Assembly: GCA_013791855.1 (NCBI GenBank) | Contig: VMTA01000015.1 | Coordinates: forward strand, 42,504-106,503 | Source of the DNA: Sideroxydans sp. | Lineage (GTDB): Bacteria > Pseudomonadota > Gammaproteobacteria > Burkholderiales > Gallionellaceae | Length of the DNA: 64,000 bases | Reading direction: 5' to 3' | Shown: positions 55,443-63,878 of the stretch, piece after piece | How the letters are laid out: each line of letters begins with the position of its first letter | How positions within the stretch are numbered: position 1 is the stretch's first letter | Position numbers and translations under genes: made by a program | Notes under the pieces: model-generated | Seen by the model: the letters and a program-made list of their open reading frames with translations, nothing else | Told to the model about the DNA's origin: nothing | Databases searched by the model: none

Positions 55443-56705
55443 GTGAAAAGGCTATCTCTTCCCAGCGTCTATTACAACGCAAAACACACGATCCATGAAC
55501 GCATGATGATCAGTCTTTTCCCGAAGAAGCCCAGTATGCAAGTACGCGCAGAGCAGATACGCATGCTCTACGAGCAAGGGCCAACCATCCAGTTGCTCGG
55601 TCTACTCACCGGTCTGATAGCGGTCGGCGTGTTCTGGGATCTGGTCGATCACGACATGCTGTTGCTCTGGCTGGGCGCCCATGTCTCGCTCACACTGCTC
55701 AGGCTCGGCTTCAACGCATGGTTCACCCGCCGCAATCCCAGCGGCGTCGCCGCCCTGAAAGGATGGGGCGATCTCTATGTCGCAAGCACATTCATCTCGG
55801 GCCTGATCTGGGGCAGCCTGTCCCTGTTCTACGACCCATCATGGCCCGCTTCCTACCAGATCATCCTGATCGTCATCTACACCGGCATCACGGCTGGCTC
55901 GTTCAATACGCACACGCCCTATTTCATCGCCTTCCCCGCCTTCTATCTGCCGCCGGCAAGCTGGCTCACCTTCACACTGTTCCAGCAGCATGGCGAAGGC
56001 TATCAGGCGCTCACCGCGCTGTTCGCCATCTACATCGTGTTGATGTACCTGTCTGCCCTGCGTTACCACCGCAGCCTCACGCGCGCGCTGGAAGTGCGCT
56101 TCGATAACGAGCGGCTCGCGGATGAGCTCTCCACTTCCAACCAGCGCCTCAGCTCACTGGCCGACACCGACGAACTGACCGGCCTGTACAACCGGCGCTC
56201 GATGTTCAACTGCCTGCGCAACGAATGGAACCGCCATTTCCGCAGCCGCACCATGCTCTCGCTGTTGTATATCGATCTGGATTGCTTCAAGCAGTACAAC
56301 GACACCTATGGCCACGAAGCGGGCGACCAGTGTCTGATCAGGATAGCCAAACTGCTGCACAACCATGCCCTGCGCTCCAGCGACATGGCGGCACGTTTCG
56401 GCGGCGAGGAGTTCGCCCTGATCCTGCCCGAGACCGGCAAACAGGACGCCGAAAGGATCGCCGCCTCCATCATCAATGATCTGGCGCACTTGCATATCCC
56501 GCATACCGGTTCGACCGTGACCGATCACGTCACGGTGAGCATAGGCATCGCCAGCATGAGTCCGGATGAACCGGACAATGATTCCGTATTGAGAGAGGCC
56601 GCCGACCTGATGCTGTACCAGGCCAAGCATGCAGGTCGCAACCGCTTCGTCTCCGCAGCAGACACGCATACACAAAACGCCCCCACGCCGCTCGCCGCTG
56701 TCTAG
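55443..56705 (+). CDS. Membrane-bound GGDEF diguanylate cyclase
   Basis: 420 residues from a GTG at 55443; ATG 55503 or 55536 are alternatives and the true start is uncertain. Residues ~45-215 form about six TM helices. A short coiled coil precedes the GGDEF domain: DELTGLYNRRSMF, FKQYNDTYGHEAGD, I-site RSSD and GGEEF, all intact. The membrane module shares the layout of the HD-GYP protein at 8673 (W..GSL.....P, then GITAGSFNTHTPYFIAFPAFY against GLAAGATSMNATHLPAFYAY), which suggests a common signal. Confidence 0.9.
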   Translation: MKRLSLPSVYYNAKHTIHERMMISLFPKKPSMQVRAEQIRMLYEQGPTIQLLGLLTGLIAVGVFWDLVDHDMLLLWLGAHVSLTLLRLGFNAWFTRRNPSGVAALKGWGDLYVASTFISGLIWGSLSLFYDPSWPASYQIILIVIYTGITAGSFNTHTPYFIAFPAFYLPPASWLTFTLFQQHGEGYQALTALFAIYIVLMYLSALRYHRSLTRALEVRFDNERLADELSTSNQRLSSLADTDELTGLYNRRSMFNCLRNEWNRHFRSRTMLSLLYIDLDCFKQYNDTYGHEAGDQCLIRIAKLLHNHALRSSDMAARFGGEEFALILPETGKQDAERIAASIINDLAHLHIPHTGSTVTDHVTVSIGIASMSPDEPDNDSVLREAADLMLYQAKHAGRNRFVSAADTHTQNAPTPLAAV

Positions 56706-56749
56706 CGCGCAACGGCGGGGGATGTCCCTCACATAATCAGGAGTCTTAC

Positions 56750-57064
56750 ATGGCCGGCTGGCTCATTCCCGTTATCAAATCCGTGCTGCCGCATATCGGC
56801 ACCATCATCTCCGCGGCATCCCCGGTGTTCACGCGCAAGAGCGGCGATAACGCCACCCTGCAGCAACAGATCACCGAGCTGCAGAGCGCAGCCTCGGCCA
56901 ACGATGCGCACATCAAAGACCTCGCGGCACAGATGCAAGTCGCCATCGAAGCGCTGGAGAAAGGCACCCGTCTCGCCGAGAAAGGCTATCGCCATGCCAT
57001 GCTGCTCGGCATCGCCTCGTTCATCCTGTCGCTTGCCGCATTGAGCATCGTGCTGACCAACTAA
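56750..57064 (+). CDS. Small membrane protein with coiled coil
   Basis: 104 residues. A hydrophobic N-terminal segment (WLIPVIKSVLPHIGTIISAA) is followed by a coiled coil (LQQQITELQSAASANDAHIKDL, continuing to about 70) and a C-terminal TM helix (AMLLGIASFILSLAALSIVL). No family is recognised. AGGAG lies upstream. It is followed nine bases later by the DUF2007-like gene. Confidence 0.7.
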   Translation: MAGWLIPVIKSVLPHIGTIISAASPVFTRKSGDNATLQQQITELQSAASANDAHIKDLAAQMQVAIEALEKGTRLAEKGYRHAMLLGIASFILSLAALSIVLTN

Positions 57065-57073
57065 ACGACCGAT

Positions 57074-57409
57074 ATGGGAATGAAAAGTGTCTACGAAGCC
57101 GCCAGCGGATTGGACGGCCACATGATCCTGAACCTGCTGGAACAGTACCGCATCGCCGGACGCATCGAAGGCGAGCACATGCAAGGCGGCATGGGCGAGT
57201 TGCAAGCGTTGGGATTCGTGCGCGTGATGGTGGCGGAAGAAGATTACGAGCAAGCCAAACAGATCATCCGAGAATGGGAATCGCTACAGCCACCGGACAA
57301 GTCAAAGACACCCGCGCCGCGCGACACGCTGGGTCTGCAGCTGTTCATCGCCGGCTTCATCCTCGGCGCAGCACTGATGTATTGGTGGATGCAGCTGCCT
57401 GCGGCCTGA
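57074..57409 (+). CDS. DUF2007-like protein with C-terminal TM helix
   Basis: 111 residues. The first ~70 fit the DUF2007 ferredoxin-like signal-transducer fold (GHMILNLLEQYRIAGRIEGEH, then VRVMVAEEDYEQAKQIIREWE). The end is one TM helix (LQLFIAGFILGAALMYWWM). It probably forms a small operon with the preceding membrane protein. Function unknown. Confidence 0.8.
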   Translation: MGMKSVYEAASGLDGHMILNLLEQYRIAGRIEGEHMQGGMGELQALGFVRVMVAEEDYEQAKQIIREWESLQPPDKSKTPAPRDTLGLQLFIAGFILGAALMYWWMQLPAA

Positions 57410-57423
57410 CACCGCCGCACACT

Positions 57424-58677
57424 TCAAGCCAGCTTCAACCTCACCTCGAAACACGCACCGCCCGCCGGGCCGGCCACACAGCGCACGCTGCCACCATGCC
57501 GCTCGGCGATCTGCCGCACCAGCGACAGTCCCAGACCATAGCTGCCTTCCTTCTCACGGCTGCCCGCCGGACGATAGAACGGTTCGAAGATGCGCTCGCG
57601 TTCTTCCGGCGCGATGCCCTTGCCGTTGTCGCACACTTGTATCACGGCCTGTCCATCTGCTTTGACCAGACTTGCCTGCACCGCATCGCCGCCGTGCCGC
57701 TTCGCGTTCTCCAACAGGTTGCGCAACAGGCGGCGCAGCAGGCGCTCGTCGCCCTTGATGTTGAGCGGCACGGCTTCGCACTGCGCCTCGCTGCGCGCGC
57801 ATTCCTCGGCCAGCAAGGCGGCCAGATCGATGTCGTCCGCATGCAGCGGTTCGCGCGAGGCATCCAGTCGGCTCGCCAGCAATATCTCTTCGATCAACTG
57901 ATCCAGCTCGGCGATGTTCTGCCGCACCTCGTTTTGCAGTTCGGGAATGGGGCGCTCGGCCTGCATCTCCAGCGCAAGGCGGATGCGGGTGAGCGGCGAG
58001 CGCAGTTCGTGCGAAGCGTTCGCAAGCAATTGCTTGTGCGCCTGCAACAGCGACTCGATACGTTCCGCCGCCTGATTGAAACTGTTGGCGAGCGAAGACA
58101 CTTCGTCGCGGCCTTTAACCTCCACGCGTGTCTTGAAATCACCCGCGCCCAGTGCCTCCACCGCCTGCTTCAAACGCTCCAGCCGCTTGGTCATGCGCCG
58201 CGTCATCGGATATGCCACCACCGCCACCACCAGACCGATCAGCAGCAGCGTGAGCAAGATGGGCAACGGCGGACGCGGGCGCTCGTGCGGCGGCTGCGCC
58301 AGCAGCCAGCGGCCGTCCGGCAACTGCATCACCCAGGCCGATTGATGGTCGGGCCTGTGCAACCATTCGTTCTCCTGTGTGTTCGGGCCGGGCGGCATCA
58401 AGCGCCGACCGGTATGCGCCAGCAAACGATAGTCGGCGGAATACAGGGACAGACGCGGCAAGGCGGGACGCGCCAGCCGTTCCAGCACTTCCTGCTGCAA
58501 TTCGCGCGGCGCATCTGCCGGTGGCAACGCCATCACGATCACATCGCGCACGGTCTGGAATATCTGGTTCTGCGGCGAGTTCTTGCCCTGGTAATGCCAG
58601 AAGGTGGCGGCCAGCACCACCAGCAGCACCAGACTGGCGACCACGCCCAGATAGATCTGGAAATAGAGTTTCCTCAT
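57424..58677 (-). CDS. Sensor histidine kinase
   Basis: 417 residues. TM1 lies near residues 8-28, a short periplasmic domain follows, then TM2 (PILLTLLLIGLVVAVVAY), HAMP, the HisKA box NASHELRSPLTRIRLALE with the phospho-His, and the N-, G1- and G2-box ATPase (LENAKRHGG, DNGKGIAPEERERIF, GSYGLGLSLV). It resembles CpxA/RstB-type kinases. The start overlaps the response regulator's stop by four bases. Confidence 0.93.
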   Translation of the reverse strand: MRKLYFQIYLGVVASLVLLVVLAATFWHYQGKNSPQNQIFQTVRDVIVMALPPADAPRELQQEVLERLARPALPRLSLYSADYRLLAHTGRRLMPPGPNTQENEWLHRPDHQSAWVMQLPDGRWLLAQPPHERPRPPLPILLTLLLIGLVVAVVAYPMTRRMTKRLERLKQAVEALGAGDFKTRVEVKGRDEVSSLANSFNQAAERIESLLQAHKQLLANASHELRSPLTRIRLALEMQAERPIPELQNEVRQNIAELDQLIEEILLASRLDASREPLHADDIDLAALLAEECARSEAQCEAVPLNIKGDERLLRRLLRNLLENAKRHGGDAVQASLVKADGQAVIQVCDNGKGIAPEERERIFEPFYRPAGSREKEGSYGLGLSLVRQIAERHGGSVRCVAGPAGGACFEVRLKLA

Positions 58678-59375
58678 GCCGCGTCCCCTTCGCCATCTTG
58701 GCTACGCGCGAACACATAGCCCGCACCACGCAGCGTGATGATGCGGCGCGGATGTTTGGGGTCGTCCTCGATGGCGGCACGGATACGTGAGATGTGCACG
58801 TCGATGGAACGGTCGAACGCTTCCAGCGGTTCGCCCTTCACCGCATCCAGCAACTGCTCGCGACTCATCACCCGCCCCGGCTTGTCCGCCAGCGCCTGCA
58901 ACAGATCGAACTGATACGAAGTCATCTCGCACGGCTTGCCATCCACGCGCACCATACGTGCCGCGCGGTCGATCTCCAGCCGGCCGAAACGCAGCACATC
59001 GCCGTTGGCCGCTTTGCCGCGCCGCAGGATAGCCTTCAGCCGCGCCAGCAACTCGCGCGGCTCGAACGGCTTGGGCAGGTAATCGTCCGCGCCCATCTCC
59101 AGCCCGAGGATGCGGTCCATCGCCTCGCCGCGCGCGGTCAGCATCAGCACCGGGATGTCGGAGAACGCGCGCAACTGGCGGCAGGCATCCAGCCCGTCGC
59201 CGTCCGGCAACATCAGATCCAGCACCAGCGCGTCGTAATGCACCTGCTGCAAAACCTGCAAGCCGCTGGCGATGGTGTGGCGCGCATCGACGCGATAACC
59301 CGCATCGCCCAAGTATTGCTGCAACATGCCGCACAGGCGTTCGTCGTCGTCGATGATGAGGATGTGATGGTTCAT
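58674..59375 (-). CDS. OmpR/CpxR-family response regulator
   Basis: 233 residues from ATG 59375; a TTG four codons upstream is less likely. The receiver has acidic DDDERL, phospho-Asp in LVLDLMLPDGDGL, LTARGE and Lys in YLPKPFEPRELLARL. The C-terminal winged helix (MTSYQFDLLQALADKPGRVMSREQLL) binds DNA. It is the partner of the adjacent kinase. The CpxP/Spy-like gene lies just upstream in the same direction. Confidence 0.94.
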   Translation of the reverse strand: MNHHILIIDDDERLCGMLQQYLGDAGYRVDARHTIASGLQVLQQVHYDALVLDLMLPDGDGLDACRQLRAFSDIPVLMLTARGEAMDRILGLEMGADDYLPKPFEPRELLARLKAILRRGKAANGDVLRFGRLEIDRAARMVRVDGKPCEMTSYQFDLLQALADKPGRVMSREQLLDAVKGEPLEAFDRSIDVHISRIRAAIEDDPKHPRRIITLRGAGYVFARSQDGEGDAA

Positions 59376-59393
59376 GTTTCGTTCCAAATAACT

Positions 59394-59430
59394 CGCCCCG
59401 CATCATACCAAGCGGTATGGATGCGGGGCG
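59394..59430. terminator. Long GC hairpin between the Spy-like gene and the response regulator
   Basis: CGCCCCGCATC-ATACC pairs with GGTAT-GGATGCGGGGCG around an AAGC loop with a single bulge. It lies after the Spy-like stop and before the regulator start. No T-run follows on the minus strand, so it may only reduce read-through or protect the upstream mRNA. Confidence 0.6.
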
Positions 59431-59444
59431 CTGTTGCGCTCAGA

Positions 59445-60023
59445 TCACTCGCGATGCATCCAGCCGCGACGCTTCTCCATCTTCTCGGCCAGTTTCGCGC
59501 GCTGCTCGGGCGTCAGCACATCCGCCACCGCCAGCATGGTCGACGTCATGCGCTTACTCGCCTCGTCCGCCAGTTTGATCTGATCGGCGCGCATCACTTC
59601 GATAGCGGCCTTGTCCAGCGTGGGCGCTGCCATCAGTTTGCGCATCTGGATATGGTTGTCGCGCATCTTCTCCGCCAGCGGTGCGCCCTGCTCCAGTGAC
59701 GCCTTCACGATGGCCGAAGCCTTCTCTTTCTGTGCATCACTCGCTTTCACATCGTCCAGCATACGTTCCAGTCGCTTGTCCGCGTACTTGCCCATGCGCT
59801 CCGTATCCATCTGCCCACCGGACATGAATGCCTGCGGCCCGCCGTGACCCATGCCGTGTTCGCAGGCCATCACCTTGGCCGAGAAGAAACCGATGCCGAA
59901 TATCGCCATGATGCCGATCACCCGCGCCACACAATGGCCGCGACGGCCGTGGCAATGATGGTCGTGGCTACCGTTGCAACCGGCCTTGGTTTCGTTGTTC
60001 GTTCCCTGTGTATGCTCGCTCAT
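59445..60023 (-). CDS. Spy/CpxP-like periplasmic stress protein
   Basis: 192 residues from ATG 60023 (AAGGAGA upstream). The His-rich cytoplasmic N-terminus (CNGSHDHHCHGRRGHC) is followed by a TM or signal segment (VIGIMAIFGIGFFSAKVMA), then a helical domain with LTPEQRAKLAEKMEKRR, the LTxxQ repeat of CpxP/Spy/CnrX/ZraP proteins. The His/Cys cluster suggests metal binding. It is probably controlled by the adjacent two-component system in envelope or metal stress. Confidence 0.8.
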   Translation of the reverse strand: MSEHTQGTNNETKAGCNGSHDHHCHGRRGHCVARVIGIMAIFGIGFFSAKVMACEHGMGHGGPQAFMSGGQMDTERMGKYADKRLERMLDDVKASDAQKEKASAIVKASLEQGAPLAEKMRDNHIQMRKLMAAPTLDKAAIEVMRADQIKLADEASKRMTSTMLAVADVLTPEQRAKLAEKMEKRRGWMHRE

Positions 60024-60224
60024 GTCTGTCTCCTTGATCGTTGGACGCCGCACCGTGTTGGCGGCTGGATGACACTTTATGAGCGGGGCGTTGCCCGGAT
60101 GTGTGGCGAAGGTAAAGTTTTGTGAAGCGGGTGCCACTCGGTTGCATCAATGTCGGCACCTCACTGCTGCGGCAAGCGGTGCGCTAGCGTAAGATCGCGC
60201 TTAACCCCCACGCATGGATCCGCT

Positions 60225-60617
60225 GTGACAAGAAAGCCCCCATTGAACGCGCCCCCCCTCCCCTCCACCGAACGCGGCACCCACATCGCCCTGATCTTCG
60301 CGCTCGTATCCGAACGCCTCGCCATCCACTATGAACATGGCGCATGGCTGACCGAAGCCCAGGGCGCCACGCTCGCCGCCGACTGGCTCGCCCGCTCCAA
60401 AAGCAACCTGCCGCTGAAACTGCGCAAACACCTTTCCGCGCTGAGCGATCAGGTTGCGAAACAGATCGTCACCACCACCAGCCGCGAGACCGGCCTCACT
60501 ATCAGCCATGAGATGCAGGAATCGCTGGACACACGCTACGAATCGGAGATCGGCCAAGCCATCATGGTCGAGTGCGAACGCATGCTGGATGAACACCCGC
60601 CGGAGCATGCGGCATGA
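60225..60617 (+). CDS. Conserved hypothetical protein upstream of radical SAM gene
   Basis: 130 residues from a GTG at 60225; the start is uncertain and an ATG at 60150 would add 25 residues of low-complexity sequence. It is helical and soluble, with no recognised motif (HIALIFALVSERLAIHYE near the start). Its stop overlaps the radical SAM start by ATGA, so it is probably co-expressed and possibly a partner. Confidence 0.6.
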   Translation: MTRKPPLNAPPLPSTERGTHIALIFALVSERLAIHYEHGAWLTEAQGATLAADWLARSKSNLPLKLRKHLSALSDQVAKQIVTTTSRETGLTISHEMQESLDTRYESEIGQAIMVECERMLDEHPPEHAA

Positions 60618-61495
60618 GCCTGCTCTACGACATGCCGCTGTTCCGTCCGCCCTCCGAGGGTGACAACCTCATCATCCAGGCCACGCTGGGGTGCAGCTTC
60701 AACCAGTGCAGTTTCTGCGCCATGTATCGCAGCAAGCAATATGTCGAACGCCCGCTTAATGAAGTGTTCGCCGATATCCGCACGGCCGCCGCCGACTGGC
60801 CGGATGCGCAGCGCGTGTTCCTCGCCGATGGCGACGCGCTGGCGCTGCCGACGGAACATCTGCTCGCCATCCTGCGCGAACTCGCAACGGCATTGCCGCG
60901 CCTGACACGCGTCTCCTGCTATGCCACACCCGGCAACCTCGCACGCAAGAGCATCGAAGAACTGGCGCAATTGCGCGAACACAAACTGAACCTGCTCTAC
61001 TTCGGCATCGAATCCGGTTCCGACCTCATCCTGAAGAAGATCACCAAGGGCGCGACGCAACAACGCATGGCAGAGGTGCTGCACAAAGCCAAAGACAGCG
61101 GCATGAAAGTCTCCGCCACCGTCATCCTTGGCCTGGGCGGCACGCAGCACAGCGACGCACACATAGACGGCACCATAGACCTGCTCAACCGCGCGCCCGT
61201 CACCTACCTCTCCACGCTGCAACTATATCTGGATGAAAGTGTTGAAGAAGAATTCCATCGCAAGTTCGGCGAACCGTTCCAGATGCCGGACGACCTCGCG
61301 ATCCTGCAAGAGCAGCACCGCCTCATCAGCGGCCTCAACCCGCCGCAGCCCGTCATCTTCCGTTCCAACCACGCCTCCAACGCACTGGCACTGGCGGGCA
61401 ACCTGCCCAAGGACAAAGACAAGCTGCTGCAGCAACTGCAAGAAGCGATAGCCGGCCACCGTCCGTTGCGGCCGCTGTTCATGCGCGGGCTGTAA
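60614..61495 (+). CDS. Radical SAM protein
   Basis: 293 residues. The 4Fe-4S motif is LGCSFNQCSFCAMY near residue 28: CX4CX2C rather than the textbook CX3CX2C, a variant seen in one group of uncharacterised radical SAM proteins. FLADGDALALP, FGIESGSDLILKKI and ATVILGLGG are TIM-barrel signatures. It generates a 5'-deoxyadenosyl radical; the substrate is unknown. It is coupled to the upstream gene by four bases. Confidence 0.9.
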   Translation: MSLLYDMPLFRPPSEGDNLIIQATLGCSFNQCSFCAMYRSKQYVERPLNEVFADIRTAAADWPDAQRVFLADGDALALPTEHLLAILRELATALPRLTRVSCYATPGNLARKSIEELAQLREHKLNLLYFGIESGSDLILKKITKGATQQRMAEVLHKAKDSGMKVSATVILGLGGTQHSDAHIDGTIDLLNRAPVTYLSTLQLYLDESVEEEFHRKFGEPFQMPDDLAILQEQHRLISGLNPPQPVIFRSNHASNALALAGNLPKDKDKLLQQLQEAIAGHRPLRPLFMRGL

Positions 61496-61595
61496 AGGCA
61501 AAAAGCGCGCCGCGCGCGATGCCCCTGTCACGTTCAGGCCCTCTCCCGCGCGATTCCGGTTAAAGTCCCATCTGACATTTCAAGAGGAAGCCGCC

Positions 61596-61874
61596 ATGAG
61601 CACGGAAGAATTGAGCAAGGAACAACGCATCCTGCGCGCGATGCGCAAAACACTGGGCAGCGTCGTGCGCGATGCCACGCCGCTCGGCGGCCGCCCCAAC
61701 CCGCTCGCAGATGCCACCATCGAAGAGATCAAGGAATGCTTCGCGCTGATCTCGGAACGCGAACGCGAACTCGCCGCACAGCTCGGCTTCGACGAATCCA
61801 AGCCTTACTACAACGACGGCAAAGAGCCGCCGAGCGCGCATATCATCAGCCTGATCAAACCGTCAAAGCACTAG
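61596..61874 (+). CDS. Conserved betaproteobacterial small protein
   Basis: 92 residues, beginning MSTEELSKEQRILRAMRKTLG. The pattern (RILRAMRKTLGSVVRDATP, then GRPNPLADATIEEIKECFALI) matches a short family I know from Betaproteobacteria, sometimes loosely annotated as a segregation/condensation-related protein. No motif supports that name. AGAGGAAG stands before the start. Confidence 0.75.
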   Translation: MSTEELSKEQRILRAMRKTLGSVVRDATPLGGRPNPLADATIEEIKECFALISERERELAAQLGFDESKPYYNDGKEPPSAHIISLIKPSKH

Positions 61875-61900
61875 GTAATCCGAACCTGCGCGCGATGCGC

Positions 61901-63361
61901 TCAGGCGTAGAAGTGATAACGCGACTTGCCTTCCCTTTTCGCCGTCAACATCGCCGCGTCGGCATGCTTGAGTAACTGCTCGGGCGAACTCTGGTCACGC
62001 GGATAGAAGGTCACCCCGATACTGGCGGTGACTTTGGCGGGGTTACCGTATATCGACATCGGCTGGGCAATATCTTTCAGCAGCCTGTTCAGGAATTGCA
62101 CCGCACTCTCCTCGCCATCCAGATCGCTCAGCAGCAGCACGAATTCATCGCCGCCCATACGCGCCACCGTGTCTTCCGCGCGCAGCGCTTTACCCAGACG
62201 CGCGGCAACGAGGCGTAACACATCGTCGCCCGCATCGTGCCCCAGCGTGTCGTTGATCTGCTTGAAACCGTCCAGATCGAGGAAGCACAAGGCCATCACA
62301 CGGCCGGCGCGATCGCTGTGCGTGATCGCCTGATCGAGCCGGTCCTGTAACAAGCGGCGGTTGGGCAACCCGGTCAGCGCATCGTGGTTGGCCTCCACTT
62401 CCAGAATCTGCTGGCGTTTCACCAGATGGGTGATCGACGAGATCACGCCGACGTAGTGGGTGATGACGCCCTGGGCATCCTGGATCGAAGAGAGCGCCAG
62501 CCATGCCCCTTCAACCTCGCCTTGCGCATCCCGCCCCACCGTCTCACCCGCCCAATGCCCGCTTTCGGTCGCCGTCCGCCATATCTCGTCGGCTTTGTCC
62601 TGACTGAACAGACTCGGCTTCAACTGCCGCACATCCCTGCCGACGATCTGCGCATGTTCGAGTTGCACATCGAGGCAGAACGAAGGATTGGTATCGATGA
62701 TCATGCCGTTCTCATCGGTGATGAAGATCGCCTCCAGCGTGCTGTCGATGACTTTTCTGGACAGGCGCAATTTATCTTCCGCCCGCTGCCGCTCGGCGAC
62801 CTCGCGCATCAGTTGCAAGGTGCGCGTGGACAAAGTGTCGTACATGTTCAGGATGGTTTCGATCAGCACGCGCAACGCGCCGCTCATCTCCGTGCGCGCC
62901 TTGTCCTTGGCCTCGTCCAGCGATAGCCCGAGCTGCATGGAGAGCACGATCTTGGCCATGTGCTTGTCGGATTCGAGGATATGGAAAGCCAGCCAGTGCG
63001 TAAGAAACACCACGATCTCTTCGATCACCTCCTCGGTGGCCAAAGTATCCAGCGCCCCCCTGAGTTTGAGCACTTCGGTCACGAAGCTCTTATGCGTCTC
63101 GGCATGGTCGGTGGACAGTTCATCCGCTGCCAGATATTTATTCCAGAAACCTTCCTCGGTCTTGAAATGGTACTGCGCATACTCGGTCAATTCGCCGAAG
63201 ATCGTATTCAGCTCGGGTTTCCCCACACCATAAGCCAGATGACTGGCGAGCTTGTTCAACAACTCGACCAGCTTGCGATGCTGCTCATCGATGACAGGAA
63301 TCCCCGTCTGGAAATTCTCGTTCCAGGGGAATATGTCGGAAGGTAATACGTTGAGATTCAT
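61901..63361 (-). CDS. Hemerythrin-PAS-GGDEF diguanylate cyclase
   Basis: 486 residues from ATG 63361. The longer frame to 63508 adds 49 residues without domain sense. A bacteriohemerythrin domain (IPVIDEQHRKLVELLNKL, HFKTEEGFW, HAETHKSFV, THWLAFHILESDKHM) binds a diiron/O2 site. A helical linker, a PAS domain (IDSTLEAIFITDENG) and GGDEF with I-site RAED and intact GGDEF follow. It should couple oxygen or redox state to c-di-GMP synthesis. Confidence 0.93.
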   Translation of the reverse strand: MNLNVLPSDIFPWNENFQTGIPVIDEQHRKLVELLNKLASHLAYGVGKPELNTIFGELTEYAQYHFKTEEGFWNKYLAADELSTDHAETHKSFVTEVLKLRGALDTLATEEVIEEIVVFLTHWLAFHILESDKHMAKIVLSMQLGLSLDEAKDKARTEMSGALRVLIETILNMYDTLSTRTLQLMREVAERQRAEDKLRLSRKVIDSTLEAIFITDENGMIIDTNPSFCLDVQLEHAQIVGRDVRQLKPSLFSQDKADEIWRTATESGHWAGETVGRDAQGEVEGAWLALSSIQDAQGVITHYVGVISSITHLVKRQQILEVEANHDALTGLPNRRLLQDRLDQAITHSDRAGRVMALCFLDLDGFKQINDTLGHDAGDDVLRLVAARLGKALRAEDTVARMGGDEFVLLLSDLDGEESAVQFLNRLLKDIAQPMSIYGNPAKVTASIGVTFYPRDQSSPEQLLKHADAAMLTAKREGKSRYHFYA

Positions 63362-63674
63362 TTGCGTGCTGTCCAAACGTAGTGGACGACAACCCGATTG
63401 TCCTACTAATGCCACATTTAATATACAACTATGCAGCAGCGCGGCTGATGGCATGAAGGACCAAATACGGCGCGGCCCCCATATCAACCCTGTCATCAGC
63501 ATTGACACTCACCGCCCCGCTCACATAAAGTCCGGCCACTTGCAGGTCTGCCCCACGCACATCCCGCCGCACGAACGGCGCGAGGCACAAGGCAGCAACC
63601 CCATTCAGGAGGCGGCGCAAGACAAGAACCCGCACAGCGGGCGAAGCCGCCACACCACTGAAAAGGGGAAACAC
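63362..63674. other. Degraded region between the hemerythrin cyclase and truncated methyltransferase
   Basis: 313 bases without a convincing gene. A minus-strand frame ends at 63429 with residues reading VAGLYVSGAVSVN and GAAPYLVLHAISRAAA, which look like the tail of a real but unidentified protein. Its upstream part overlaps the methyltransferase fragment, so a remnant is possible. Confidence 0.35.
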
Positions 63675-63878
63675 TTGTCGCAGCAGCAAGCCAGCAATCC
63701 GCTCTCCGCCAGCGAACCCTGGAACCTCGTCGCAGATGGCTACGCCGAGACCACCATGCGCGTGTTCGAGCAATTCGCCGACGAAGCCATACTTTCCCTC
63801 TTGAGAAAGAAAATCGAACAGACTGGACACCGCAACATCGCGCTGCACTATTGCGATGCTGAGCTAACCCGCCTTTAA
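63675..63878 (+). pseudogene. Truncated SAM-dependent methyltransferase N-terminus
   Basis: 67 residues from a TTG at 63675 with GGGGA eight bases upstream. EPWNLVADGYAETTMRVFEQFADEAI matches the N-terminal helices of class I methyltransferases. The frame then departs from the family and stops at 63878, directly before the IS3-like element, so the gene has been cut off. Confidence 0.5.

Noticed and set aside
63429..63848. 139-residue minus-strand frame
   Set aside because: It overlaps the methyltransferase fragment and is not recognisable; noted only as a possible remnant.
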